Positions 9,742 to 16,948 of a stretch of 64,000 nucleotides of DNA are shown in pieces (positions within the stretch are counted from its first letter, which is position 1; every line of letters starts with the position of its first letter). This DNA is from Moorena sp. SIOASIH (GTDB lineage Bacteria > Cyanobacteriota > Cyanobacteriia > Cyanobacteriales > Coleofasciculaceae): positions 1 to 64,000 of the forward strand of contig NZ_JAAHIH010000005.1 in NCBI RefSeq assembly GCF_010671925.1, read 5' to 3'. Position numbers and translations under genes: made by a program. The notes under the pieces are model-generated. The model ran no database searches, was not told the origin of the DNA, and saw only the letters and a program-made list of their open reading frames with translations.

Positions 9742-10148
9742 CCTGATGCGTCATGGATAACTAAAGAAAGATGGGATGCTTTGACTCTACAGCAACAACA
9801 AAAGTTTGTGCCTTTGTGTCCTGATTTTGTCCTTGAGTTGCGCTCTCCTACTGATTCTCTCAAGAGATGTCTTGATGCAGTCGCTCATGGGGGAAACCAC
9901 GGCAGTTGCTCATGGGGGGAACCCCCAAGACCGCACTGCCTCCCCAAGACCGCGCTGCATCGCTACAAGCAAAAATGCAGGAGTATCAGGAAAATGGAGC
10001 CCGTTTGGGTTGGTTAATTGATCGGGAAAATAGACGAATTGAGAGTTATCGTCAGGGGAAGCCAGTAGAAATTTTAGAATTTCCGACAAGTCTATCTGGA
10101 GAAGACGTTCTCCCTGGTTTTGTTTTGGATTTAAGGACTATTTGGTAA
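9742..10148 (+). pseudogene. Broken Uma2-family (DUF820) nuclease-like gene
   Basis: Reading from about 9742 (PDASWITKERWDALTLQQQQ, then KFVPLCPDFVLELRSPTDSLK) gives the central part of a Uma2-family protein, common in cyanobacteria and related to PD-(D/E)XK nucleases; PDFVLELRSPTD carries the expected acidic and Arg residues. After Leu-Lys the frame is interrupted by an 88-base insertion, and the rest (LQAKMQEYQENGARLGWLID to LPGFVLDLRTIW, ending 10148) continues in another frame. The N-terminal half is missing: upstream there are only CCCTGTT-type tandem repeats. It is therefore truncated, interrupted and surely non-functional. Confidence 0.8.
9874..9961. repeat. Dispersed repeat inserted in the Uma2 pseudogene
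   Basis: An 88-bp block bounded by GATGCAG (9874-9880) and CTGCATC (9955-9961), containing two copies of a GCTCATGGGGG segment and two CAAGACCGC segments. It splits the Uma2 coding sequence between LK and LQAKMQEY and shifts the frame. Confidence 0.65.
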
Positions 10149-10157
10149 TTGGATCTA

Positions 10158-10440
10158 GGAAAGGGAGTAGGGAGTAGGGAGTAGGGAGTAGGGAGTAGGC
10201 AAGAGGCAAGAGGCAAGAGGCAAGAGGCAAGAGGTAAAAAATTCGGCGTTACTGAATCTCCGAATGAATAAGAGTAGAGCGGGCATCCTGCCCGCCCGAA
10301 AATCTAAGGAACGGGCAAGATGCCCATTCCACCAACATGCCCATGCCACCAAGATGCCCATGCCACCAACATGCCCATGCCACAGCAACATGCCCATGCC
10401 ACAGCAACATGCCCATGCCACCAACATGCCCGTTCCAGCC
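10158..10440. repeat. Three adjacent tandem-repeat tracts
   Basis: 10158-10198 is a GGGAGTA heptamer tract, 10198-10233 an AAGAGGC heptamer tract, and 10320-10440 a looser tandem of ATGCCCATGCCACCAAC units. These are cyanobacterial STRR-like heptamers; they fill the space between the Uma2 pseudogene and the toxin-antitoxin pair. Open frames across them are artefacts. Confidence 0.85.
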
Positions 10441-10490
10441 ACTGAAACTATAATAAAACAAGTATAAATTTACAAAGTGACGTCATCGGT

Positions 10491-10742
10491 ATGCCTACAT
10501 TAGATATAACAGTTGAGCAAGTCATCATGTTAGTAAAGCAATTACCTTTAGAGGGAAAAAAAGCTGTATTTAAGGTACTCCAGAACGAATTAGAATTTCA
10601 AGAAAATCCCTGGTTAAAATTGGCTGGAAAATATCAAGACGATCCACAATTTGAGGAAATGTTAGCTTACATCGAAGCTGTTCGCGTAGCGTGGCCCAAA
10701 GGCCAGCGACAAGAATTGAATGATCAAGAGGAAGCTAAGTGA
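10491..10742 (+). CDS. VapB-type antitoxin with an in-frame repeat insertion
   Basis: An 83-residue acidic protein directly upstream of a PIN toxin. The toxin start overlaps its stop by 4 bases (GTGA), the usual translationally coupled antitoxin-toxin order. The N-terminus (MPTLDITVEQVIMLVKQLP, then EGKKAVFKVL) resembles antitoxin-like proteins paired with PIN toxins in cyanobacteria. Residues 64-72 (VRVAWPKGQ) are encoded by a copy of the dispersed palindrome GTTCGCGTAGCGTGGCC-AAAGGCC (10680-10707), inserted without frame loss between YIEA and RQELNDQE. Antitoxin C-termini commonly wrap the toxin, so the insertion may affect pairing (inference). No DNA-binding motif is clear to me. Confidence 0.75.
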   Translation: MPTLDITVEQVIMLVKQLPLEGKKAVFKVLQNELEFQENPWLKLAGKYQDDPQFEEMLAYIEAVRVAWPKGQRQELNDQEEAK

Positions 10743-11164
10743 GTTTGTGGATTCTCGATACTGATCATTTGTCGCTTTTGCAGCGAGTACATCTGGGTAT
10801 CCGTAAACAAATTACTGCAAGAAAACCCCAGGAAATAGCGATTACTATTATTTCGGCTGAAGAACAAATTAGAGGAATGCTGAGTATTATTAGACGTGCA
10901 AATTCCGCTAATGAACTTGTTTTAGCTTACCGACGCTTTAAGGAATTATTGGATGATATCGCCACCATAAATGTGCTTGATTTCACTCCCGAAGCTTCCC
11001 TCATTTATGAGGATTTAGTCCGCCCAAAAATCCGGATTGGAACCAGAGATTTAAGAATTGCAGCACTTGTTCTTGCGGTTAAGGGAACCGTAGTAACCCG
11101 TAATCAAAGAGATTTTAATAAAGTTCCCGGTTTGAAAGTGGAAGATTGGACCGTAGAAGGCTAA
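10739..11164 (+). CDS. vapC: PIN-domain ribonuclease toxin, VapC family
   Basis: The 141-residue protein has the PIN signature. Asp7 in LDTDHLS, Glu41/Glu42 in ISAEEQIRG, Asp104 in GTRDLRIAA and Asp125 in TRNQRDF are the expected metal-binding acidic residues, and the family ending RDFNKVPGL-VEDW is intact. VapC proteins cut specific structured RNAs, often tRNA, and are held inactive by VapB. The start is GTG at 10739, overlapping the antitoxin stop. Length and motifs are normal, so it is likely functional. It is the only intact gene pair in a repeat-rich stretch, which fits the way such pairs persist in accessory DNA. Confidence 0.9.
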   Translation: MSLWILDTDHLSLLQRVHLGIRKQITARKPQEIAITIISAEEQIRGMLSIIRRANSANELVLAYRRFKELLDDIATINVLDFTPEASLIYEDLVRPKIRIGTRDLRIAALVLAVKGTVVTRNQRDFNKVPGLKVEDWTVEG

Positions 11165-11179
11165 TCAATGTCTGGGAAA

Positions 11180-11224
11180 AAAACAAAAAAAAAATAGCCG
11201 TAGAAATACTATCCACAGCTATTT
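11180..11224 (-). terminator. Probable rho-independent terminator for the 11315-11512 gene
   Basis: On the minus strand AAATAGC (11224-11218) pairs with GCTATTT (11198-11192) and is followed by a long T run (complement of the A run at 11180-11193). It lies about 90 bases past the stop of the small minus-strand gene. Confidence 0.5.
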
Positions 11225-11228
11225 CAAT

Positions 11229-11517
11229 GACCTATGTCAGAAGTTTCCGAACCAATCCGGGGTGATCCGATAGGATTGGCCAAGGGGGGGAAACCCCCCC
11301 AGAAATTTAAGGTGTTATGGCAACAACAAATACTTGGTCATTATAGTAATGAATTCCCCTGGAACCTCGGTGGGCTGCAGAGGACTCCACTCGGAAATCT
11401 CCGCATAGCGCAGAGCATAAAGGGCGTACATCGTGTTCATTACTGCTTTACGAGACCCCTTTAAGATGTGCTTAACGGGTTGTTTCTTGGAGTTTGGAGT
11501 AAATTCTGACATAGGTC
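11229..11517. mobile_element. 289-bp segment bounded by perfect 14-bp inverted repeats
   Basis: GACCTATGTCAGAA at 11229-11242 and its exact inverse at 11504-11517 flank a segment that holds a small minus-strand gene starting inside the right repeat. No target duplication is visible. It may be a small mobile unit or the result of duplicated translation-start sequence. Confidence 0.4.
11315..11512 (-). CDS. Small conserved-looking hypothetical protein
   Basis: A 65-residue frame (LKGSRKAVMNTMYALYALRY, AEISEWSPLQPTEVPGE, then FITIMTKYL). The composition and the hydrophobic pattern look protein-like, and it reminds me of short cyanobacterial hypotheticals with a WSP.LPT..PGE..SI.T core. Its ATG (11512) lies inside a 14-bp inverted repeat, and there is no good Shine-Dalgarno. 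A hairpin plus T run follows the gene, supporting real transcription. No function can be proposed. Confidence 0.45.
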   Translation of the reverse strand: MSEFTPNSKKQPVKHILKGSRKAVMNTMYALYALRYAEISEWSPLQPTEVPGEFITIMTKYLLLP

Positions 11518-11763
11518 AAACATTCAATTTGTTTATATTGATTATTGTAATGATTATAATTTTGTTTGTCAAGGGTTTTTAAACGTTTTTTTGAGAATTT
11601 TAAAGTTAATTAAAAAAAGCAATAATCTAACGGTATTGTTATATTGTGAATAAAAAAATGTCCTAAACTAGACTTACATTGCTATCATAGTTTATCCATA
11701 ATTTAGTGCATCAAACCATAACAATATTATTTGTAAATAAATGTAAAAAGTTTAAATTACTCC

Positions 11764-11792
11764 TTGCATTTTTTCCAGGAGTTATCTATACT
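11764..11792 (+). promoter_or_regulatory. Sigma70-type promoter
   Basis: TTGCAT at 11764-11769 and TATACT at 11787-11792 are separated by exactly 17 bases; transcription would begin near 11799, just ahead of a terminator-like hairpin. Confidence 0.5.
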
Positions 11793-11818
11793 ATAGATAT
11801 TGAGACTAAGACTAATAA

Positions 11819-11859
11819 CCGCGCTGGTTCAAACCATTAACCTACGCCAGCGCGGTTTT
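11819..11859 (+). terminator. Rho-independent terminator or attenuator (possible small RNA end)
   Basis: CCGCGCTGG (11819-11827) pairs perfectly with CCAGCGCGG (11847-11855), followed by TTTT. With the promoter at 11764-11792 this would define a ~60-nt RNA, or a leader attenuator for the short frame at 11887. A downstream CTCC (near 11860) could also pair with the GGAG of the following Shine-Dalgarno. Confidence 0.6.
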
Positions 11860-11886
11860 CCTCCCACCTAAATAGGAGTTACTTCC

Positions 11887-11988
11887 ATGATGGCAAAAAT
11901 ATCACAATTATCAATACAGCGGTTTGCAATTGCTGTTAGGTACAACGTCTGGGCTTTTAGGGAGCAGGGAGTAAGCAATAGGCAATAG
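11887..11988 (+). CDS. Short open frame behind a leader, probably a truncated gene
   Basis: 33 codons (MMAKISQLSIQRFAIAVRYN, then VWAFREQGVSNRQ) with AGGAG eight bases upstream of the first ATG. The last ten codons lie in GGGAGCA/GCAATAG-type dispersed repeats, so the original gene seems to have been cut off by repeat insertion. Promoter, terminator-like hairpin and ribosome site in series suggest the regulated 5' end of a lost gene. The protein is not recognised. Confidence 0.35.
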   Translation: MMAKISQLSIQRFAIAVRYNVWAFREQGVSNRQ

Positions 11989-12047
11989 GCATGCTAGCAA
12001 TAGGCAATAGGGCTATAACGGTCAAGGGTTAACAATACACCAGACCA

Positions 12048-12320
12048 GGTAATCATTTCTAACACACCAGTACCCATTTATTCCTAACGAGTACTAATTT
12101 CTCACACACCAGTACTATTTTCTTGTAAACAAGTACTGGTGTGTAACAAACGGGTACCCATGTGTAACAAACGAGTACTAGTTTCTCATACACCAGTACT
12201 CGTTTCTTGTAAGTCACTACTGTTGTGTAACAAAGGGGTATCGGTTTCTTCCTAAGGAGTACTAGTTTCTCATTAACTAGTACTTGTTGCTAATAAACTA
12301 GTACTTTTTTGCTCTTAACC
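12048..12320. repeat. Array of thirteen 21-bp units, each starting with the palindrome AGTACT
   Basis: The sequence divides without gaps into 13 units of exactly 21 bases, starting at 12048, 12069, 12090 and so on to 12300. The first six bases are AGTACT in eight units and close variants (AGTACC, GGTACC, GGTAAT, ACTACT, GGTATC) in the rest. The 15-base spacers alternate between two related types that are roughly inverse to one another (TTTCT..ACACC and GGTGTGTAACAAACG). There are no stop-free frames and no neighbouring cas genes. A 21-bp period equals two DNA turns, so all palindromes face the same side, as expected for an array of protein-binding sites. Confidence 0.85.
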
Positions 12321-12325
12321 AGCTT

Positions 12326-12391
12326 GTAGGGTGGGCAAAAAGCCTTTGGTTCTTTTAACAACTCTATATAATATCATTTTGCCCACCCTAC
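12326..12391. mobile_element. 66-bp palindromic MITE, copy 1
   Basis: GTAGGGTGGGCAAAA (12326-12340) and its exact inverse (12377-12391) flank an AT-rich centre. A second copy with one terminal difference follows at 12433-12498. The GTAGGGTGGGCA end is a familiar dispersed palindrome in cyanobacteria. Confidence 0.75.
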
Positions 12392-12432
12392 GCAACTACT
12401 CCCTGCTAAAACCAAGAAAGTCAGCAAAGCTT

Positions 12433-12498
12433 GTAGAGTGGGCAAAAACCCTTTGGTTCTTTTAACAATTCTAGATAATATCATTTTGCCCACCCTAC
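12433..12498. mobile_element. 66-bp palindromic MITE, copy 2
   Basis: GTAGAGTGGGCAAAA (12433-12447) and TTTTGCCCACCCTAC (12484-12498) bound this copy. The right end overlaps the 3' end of the DUF2281-like gene and supplies its last six codons and stop. Confidence 0.75.
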
Positions 12499-12684
12499 GC
12501 ACTTAAAATCGTCTAATGGTTCATCAAAATCATCAGGCAATGGTAGAACAAAGGTTCCTTTTAAGATACCTGAACGACGTTTCTTGACAGAATGCTGCTC
12601 TGGAGAAACATCTTGGGAGTAGTTTTCCATCAGATACTTGGCATAATCCAGCAGTTCTTGTTTCAGTGATTCTGGCATTGTCAC
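12481..12684 (-). CDS. DUF2281/VapB-like antitoxin, orphan, 3' end rewritten by a MITE
   Basis: The 67-residue product (PESLKQELLDYAKYL, then KKRRSGILKGTFVLPLPDDF, DEPLDDFK) matches the DUF2281 pattern of small cyanobacterial antitoxin-like proteins, in which the LKGTF..PLPDDFDEPLEDF segment is typical. The last residues CVGWAK and the TGA come from the right end of the adjacent 66-bp MITE, so the natural C-terminus (usually a few residues such as EYM) has been replaced. The start could be GTG 12684 or ATG 12678. There is no good ribosome site. No PIN toxin follows; MITEs occupy that place, so it is an orphan. Confidence 0.7.
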   Translation of the reverse strand: MTMPESLKQELLDYAKYLMENYSQDVSPEQHSVKKRRSGILKGTFVLPLPDDFDEPLDDFKCVGWAK

Positions 12685-12801
12685 AACTGTTTAAAAAATT
12701 TCTTGGTCAATAGTCATGGGTTTTAATAGTTTAGTTTATGTCTAATAAATTTGATTTAAATATATAAAAATTTATAGCAAATTTTGTTTAATCGTGGTAA
12801 G

Positions 12802-12836
12802 TTATCATTTATCAGAAAACGGCTGATAAATGATAA
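12802..12836. repeat. 14-bp stem hairpin
   Basis: TTATCATTTATCAG (12802-12815) and CTGATAAATGATAA (12823-12836) form a perfect stem with a 7-base loop, about 125 bases upstream of the TPR-CHAT gene. It may be a dispersed repeat or a transcription-end structure. Confidence 0.6.
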
Positions 12837-12962
12837 ATGATAGCTGACATTGCCTCTTGCATTTCCCTAAGAGAGTATGTTCACAACTCAAATGTAAATT
12901 ATCCCTGCTCCCTTTAACTTAAAGTAGTAGTATAATATTGAATAACTATTGTAGAGGAATTG

Positions 12963-15900
12963 ATGGCAATGCCTGACAATACATCTGATGCCCAACTTGA
13001 CTTTCTCATACAGGTACTACAAGTAACTGAAGAAAGTAAGGGTGATCAGCAGGTAGTTTATCCATTAATGAAAGCAAATATAGACAAACTTAATGATAAG
13101 TTAGCCGAAAAATTGCGGTTTTGGGCAACAATTGTGCTGGCAAAAGCAGAAGCAGATGAAGCGGAATACAGAGCAGCAGTTATTGTCCTGTTGAGCAATC
13201 GAATTCAGAAATTCCCCTTGGGTAACAAAGCCAGCAAGATTGAAATTGCCATCACTGGCTATGAAGTCGCGCTAACTATTTTCACCCGTGAAGCTTTTCC
13301 GGAAAAATGGGCATGGATTCAAAACAATCTCGGTAGTGCTTACCGTGACAGAATCACAGGTCACAAGGCACAAAACCTAGAACAGGCCATCGCTTGCTAC
13401 CAATCGGCCTTAGCCGTTTACACCCGTGAAGCTTTTCCGGAAAAATGGGCATCGACTCAAAACAATCTCGGTAGTGCTTACCGTGACAGAATCACAGGTC
13501 ACAAGGCACAAAACCTAGAAGTTGCCATCGCTTGCTACCAATCGGCCTTAGCCGTTTACACCCGTGAAGCTTTTCCGGAAAAATGGGCATCGACTCAAAA
13601 CAATCTCGGTAGTGCTTACCGTGACAGAATCACAGGTCACAAGGCACAAAACCTAGAAGTTGCCATCGGTTGCTTCCAATTGGCTTTATCAGTTTACACC
13701 CGTGAAGCTTTTCCGGAAAAATGGGCATTGATTCAAAACAATCTCGGTAATGCTTACCGTGACAGAATCACAGGTCAGAAGGCACAAAACCTAGAAGTTG
13801 CCATCGGTTGCTTCCAATTGGCTTTAGAAGTACGCACCCGTGAAGCTTTTCCGGTTGATTGGGCAATGACTCAAAACAATCTCGGTAATGCTTACCTTAA
13901 CAGAATCACAGGTAAGAAGGCACAAAACCTAGAAGTTGCCATCCCTTGCTTCCAATTGGCTTTATCAGTTTACACCCGTGAAGCTTTTCCGGTTGAATGG
14001 GCAACGACTCAACACAATCTCGGTAATGCTTACTCTGACAGAATCACAGGGGAGAAAGCACAAAACCTAGAAGTTGCCATCCCTTGCTTCCAATTGGCTT
14101 TATCAGTTTACACCCGTAAAGCATTTCCGGAAAAATGGGCATCGACTCAAAGCAATCTCGGTAATGCTTACTCTGACAGAATCACAGGGGAGAAAGCACA
14201 AAACCTAGAAGTTGCCATCGGTTGCTTCCAATTGGCTTTATCAGTTTACACCCGTAAAGCATTTCCGGAAAAATGGGCATCGACTCAACACAATCTCGGT
14301 AATGCTTACTCTGAGCGAATCACAGGTCAGAAAGCACAAAACCTAGAAGTTGCCATCGCTTGCTACCAATCGGCTTTATCAGTTTACACCCGTAAAGCTT
14401 TTCCGGTTGATTGGGCAATGACTCGAAACAATCTCGGTATTGCTTACTCTAACAGAATCAAAGGAAAGAAAGCACAAAACCTAGAAGATGCCATCCCTTG
14501 CTTCCAATTGGCCTTAGCAGTTCGCACCCGTGAAACTTTTCCCGAAAAATGGGCAATGACTCAACACAATCTCGGTCTTGCTTACTCTAACAGAATCATA
14601 GGTCAGAAAGCACAAAACCTAGAAGTTGCCGTCGCTTGCTACCAATCCGCCTTAGAAGTACGCACCCGTGAAGCTTTCCCCTATGAATGGGCACAGACTC
14701 AAAACAATCTCGGTAATGCTTACCTTAACAGAATCACAGGTCAGAAAGCACAAAACCTAGAAGATGCGATCGCTTGCTACCAATCCGCCTTAGAAGTACG
14801 CACCCGTGAAGCTTTCCCCTATGAATGGGCACAGACTCAAAACAATCTCGGTCTTGCTTACCAAGATGCTCAAAATTTCCCGGAAGCTTACAAGGCTTTT
14901 GATGCTGCCATTAAAACAGTAGAATCCCTGCGAGATGAAATTCTTTCTGGTTCTGGAGTAGAAGAATACAAGACAAAACTAGCGGAAGAATGGAATAAAG
15001 TATATCGAGGCATGGTAGCAACTTGCCTAGAATTAAATAATATCACCGAAGCCATTGAATATGTTGAAAGGAGCAAAACCCGCAATTTAGTTGAAGAGAT
15101 TATCAGCCGTGAGATAAACACCATCTTTCCCCCAGAAGTTGTTACTAAACTAGAACAATACAGGGATGAAATAGCCATAGGTCAATATCAAATCCAGCAT
15201 GGCAAAGCTGAAAACCCAACCGCCCTGGCACAACGTCTTCAACAGTTGCGACAGCAGCGCAATGATTTACAAGACCAATATTTACCTATCGGTTCTAGCT
15301 TTAACTTTGAGCAATTTCGGGAAACTATAGAGGAAAACACTGCCATTGTAGAATTTTACATTACATGGAATAAGCTGCTCACTTTCATCTTTACCGATCA
15401 AACTCAACAGCCAATAGTTTTGCAATCTGAGCCACAATACTTAGACAAATTGGTAAATTGGGTAAATGGATATCTGGGAAGCTACAACAACGAAAAATAT
15501 GATTGGAAAAAGAACCTGAGTAACCGCCTACATTTGTTGGCTGAGATTCTACACATAGATGACATTATTCAGCAAATACCCCCAGAGTGCGATCGCTTAA
15601 TTTTAATCCCCCATTTGTATTTACATTTGTTCCCCCTTCATGCCTTACCTATCAACAGTCAGCAGGGAGAAGCTACATCTCAAATTCTTATGGATCGGTT
15701 TCCAGCAGGGGTAAGTTACGCTCCTAGCTGTCAACTACTGCAACTTGCCAAAACCAGAAAACGCCCAAAAGATTTTACCCACCTGTTTGCCGTTCAAAAC
15801 CCCACTGCTGATTTGGTTTACACTAAGATCGAAGTAGAAGTGATTAAAGGCTACTTCAATCCACCACCAGATACAGAGGTCCTTGTGGAAAACGCTGCCA

Positions 15901-16568
15901 CCAAAGCCGCCATAGATAGCAAACCTCTCAACACTTACCACTGTTTACATTTTAGCTGTCACGGTTACTTTAACTACGATAAACCACGTAAATCGGCTCT
16001 GATCCTCGCAAATTCCCACGTTAGCCCTGCACCGGCTGAACTCAATCCAGAACAACATCTAGTTTTGGATAACGGTGAAGTAATTGACTTAGACAAATGC
16101 CTCACCTTAGATGCCATCTTTGCCCTGAAATCAGAACAGACATTAGAACAATGTCGCCTTGTCACCCTTTCTGCTTGTGAAACAGGATTAATCGACTTCC
16201 AGAATAGCAGCGATGAATACATTGGTTTACCCAGTGGTTTCCTAGTTGCCGGAAGTCCAGCAGTAGTTAGTAGCCTATGGAAGGTAGAGGAGGTTTCTAC
16301 AGCGTTGTTGATGATTAAATTTTATCAGAATCTACTAAACCAAATGTCCTTAGCAGTTGCCCTGAATCAAGCGCAACTCTGGCTGCGGGATGCCACTGTA
16401 AAGGAATTGCGAACTTGGGCTGAACAGTTAACTAAACAGTTGAATTTGGCTAATAACTTTAAAGAAAAAATTAAGAAAGAACTCCGTTTCTTTAAGCGTG
16501 AAGAAACTCCCTTTTATTATCCTTTTTATTGGGCGGCTTACTGCGCCATTGGAAAATCAGATATTTAG
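12963..16568 (+). CDS. TPR-CHAT protease (caspase-like), core of a CATRA-type conflict operon
   Basis: About 1200 residues. After an N-terminal helical region (about 1-105) come eleven full and one partial TPR-type repeats of 46 residues (REAFPEKWASTQNNLGSAY and so on), almost identical at DNA level (138-bp period from 13287). A helical linker (about 630-790) leads to a C-terminal CHAT domain (about 830-1200). Its dyad is visible: His1000 in HFSCHG and Cys1072 in LSACETG, followed by GLPSGFLVAGSPAVVSSLW. CHAT proteases of this type are switched on by a sensor or regulator and cleave partner proteins. ATG 12963 follows GAGG; ATG 12969 or TTG 12960 are alternatives. Two downstream genes, 20 and 12 bases apart, are probably in the same operon. 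Confidence 0.9.
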   Translation: MAMPDNTSDAQLDFLIQVLQVTEESKGDQQVVYPLMKANIDKLNDKLAEKLRFWATIVLAKAEADEAEYRAAVIVLLSNRIQKFPLGNKASKIEIAITGYEVALTIFTREAFPEKWAWIQNNLGSAYRDRITGHKAQNLEQAIACYQSALAVYTREAFPEKWASTQNNLGSAYRDRITGHKAQNLEVAIACYQSALAVYTREAFPEKWASTQNNLGSAYRDRITGHKAQNLEVAIGCFQLALSVYTREAFPEKWALIQNNLGNAYRDRITGQKAQNLEVAIGCFQLALEVRTREAFPVDWAMTQNNLGNAYLNRITGKKAQNLEVAIPCFQLALSVYTREAFPVEWATTQHNLGNAYSDRITGEKAQNLEVAIPCFQLALSVYTRKAFPEKWASTQSNLGNAYSDRITGEKAQNLEVAIGCFQLALSVYTRKAFPEKWASTQHNLGNAYSERITGQKAQNLEVAIACYQSALSVYTRKAFPVDWAMTRNNLGIAYSNRIKGKKAQNLEDAIPCFQLALAVRTRETFPEKWAMTQHNLGLAYSNRIIGQKAQNLEVAVACYQSALEVRTREAFPYEWAQTQNNLGNAYLNRITGQKAQNLEDAIACYQSALEVRTREAFPYEWAQTQNNLGLAYQDAQNFPEAYKAFDAAIKTVESLRDEILSGSGVEEYKTKLAEEWNKVYRGMVATCLELNNITEAIEYVERSKTRNLVEEIISREINTIFPPEVVTKLEQYRDEIAIGQYQIQHGKAENPTALAQRLQQLRQQRNDLQDQYLPIGSSFNFEQFRETIEENTAIVEFYITWNKLLTFIFTDQTQQPIVLQSEPQYLDKLVNWVNGYLGSYNNEKYDWKKNLSNRLHLLAEILHIDDIIQQIPPECDRLILIPHLYLHLFPLHALPINSQQGEATSQILMDRFPAGVSYAPSCQLLQLAKTRKRPKDFTHLFAVQNPTADLVYTKIEVEVIKGYFNPPPDTEVLVENAATKAAIDSKPLNTYHCLHFSCHGYFNYDKPRKSALILANSHVSPAPAELNPEQHLVLDNGEVIDLDKCLTLDAIFALKSEQTLEQCRLVTLSACETGLIDFQNSSDEYIGLPSGFLVAGSPAVVSSLWKVEEVSTALLMIKFYQNLLNQMSLAVALNQAQLWLRDATVKELRTWAEQLTKQLNLANNFKEKIKKELRFFKREETPFYYPFYWAAYCAIGKSDI

Positions 16569-16588
16569 TTAATTAAACCGAAAAAACT

Positions 16589-16936
16589 ATGGAAATTTCA
16601 ACAATTATCAAAGTTTTTACGCAAGCAATCAAAAATTACTCTGAAAAGTTTGAACTTAAAGACTTGCAAGACTTAGACCAACTTTTAGAAACTTTAGACA
16701 CTCCAACAGAAGCTGAATTAGATCAGATACTAACTAATTGGTTACAAATCCATACAGAAGTCAGAGATACTCTACGCCGATTTGCTGAGACTAATAAGGA
16801 ATTAAATAATTCGCCCAAGCTTCCGTCTAATTCCGAAGCAAGTATTCTTCAAAATCTATTTGAACTGCGACAAACCAACCAAGAAGTTATTAAAGCTAAA
16901 ACTAAGCAACAACAGCCAGACAATAGTAAGCAATAA
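16589..16936 (+). CDS. Small helical protein of the TPR-CHAT operon (CATRA-associated small protein-like)
   Basis: 115 residues, predicted mainly helical and acidic (LKDLQDLDQLLETLDTPTEA), with a polar Gln/Lys tail. Its position between the TPR-CHAT protease and the membrane protein matches the small associated protein described in CATRA (caspase and TPR repeat-associated) systems, as I recall them. No catalytic motif is visible. A role as adaptor or inhibitor in the complex is inference. It starts 20 bases after the protease stop and ends 12 bases before the next gene. Confidence 0.75.
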   Translation: MEISTIIKVFTQAIKNYSEKFELKDLQDLDQLLETLDTPTEAELDQILTNWLQIHTEVRDTLRRFAETNKELNNSPKLPSNSEASILQNLFELRQTNQEVIKAKTKQQQPDNSKQ

Positions 16937-16948
16937 AAATGTCAAACA

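Noticed and set aside
10155..10467. Frames rich in WHGHVGGMG and HATNMP
   Set aside because: They are translations of a short tandem DNA repeat in several frames.
12048..12320. CRISPR array
   Set aside because: Repeats are 6-bp palindromes with 15-base spacers that resemble one another; no 25-37 bp repeats, no unique spacers, no cas genes nearby.
16589..16936. Antitoxin of a classical type II pair with the CHAT gene
   Set aside because: The gene order, the large TPR-CHAT partner and the following membrane protein do not fit type II toxin-antitoxin pairs.
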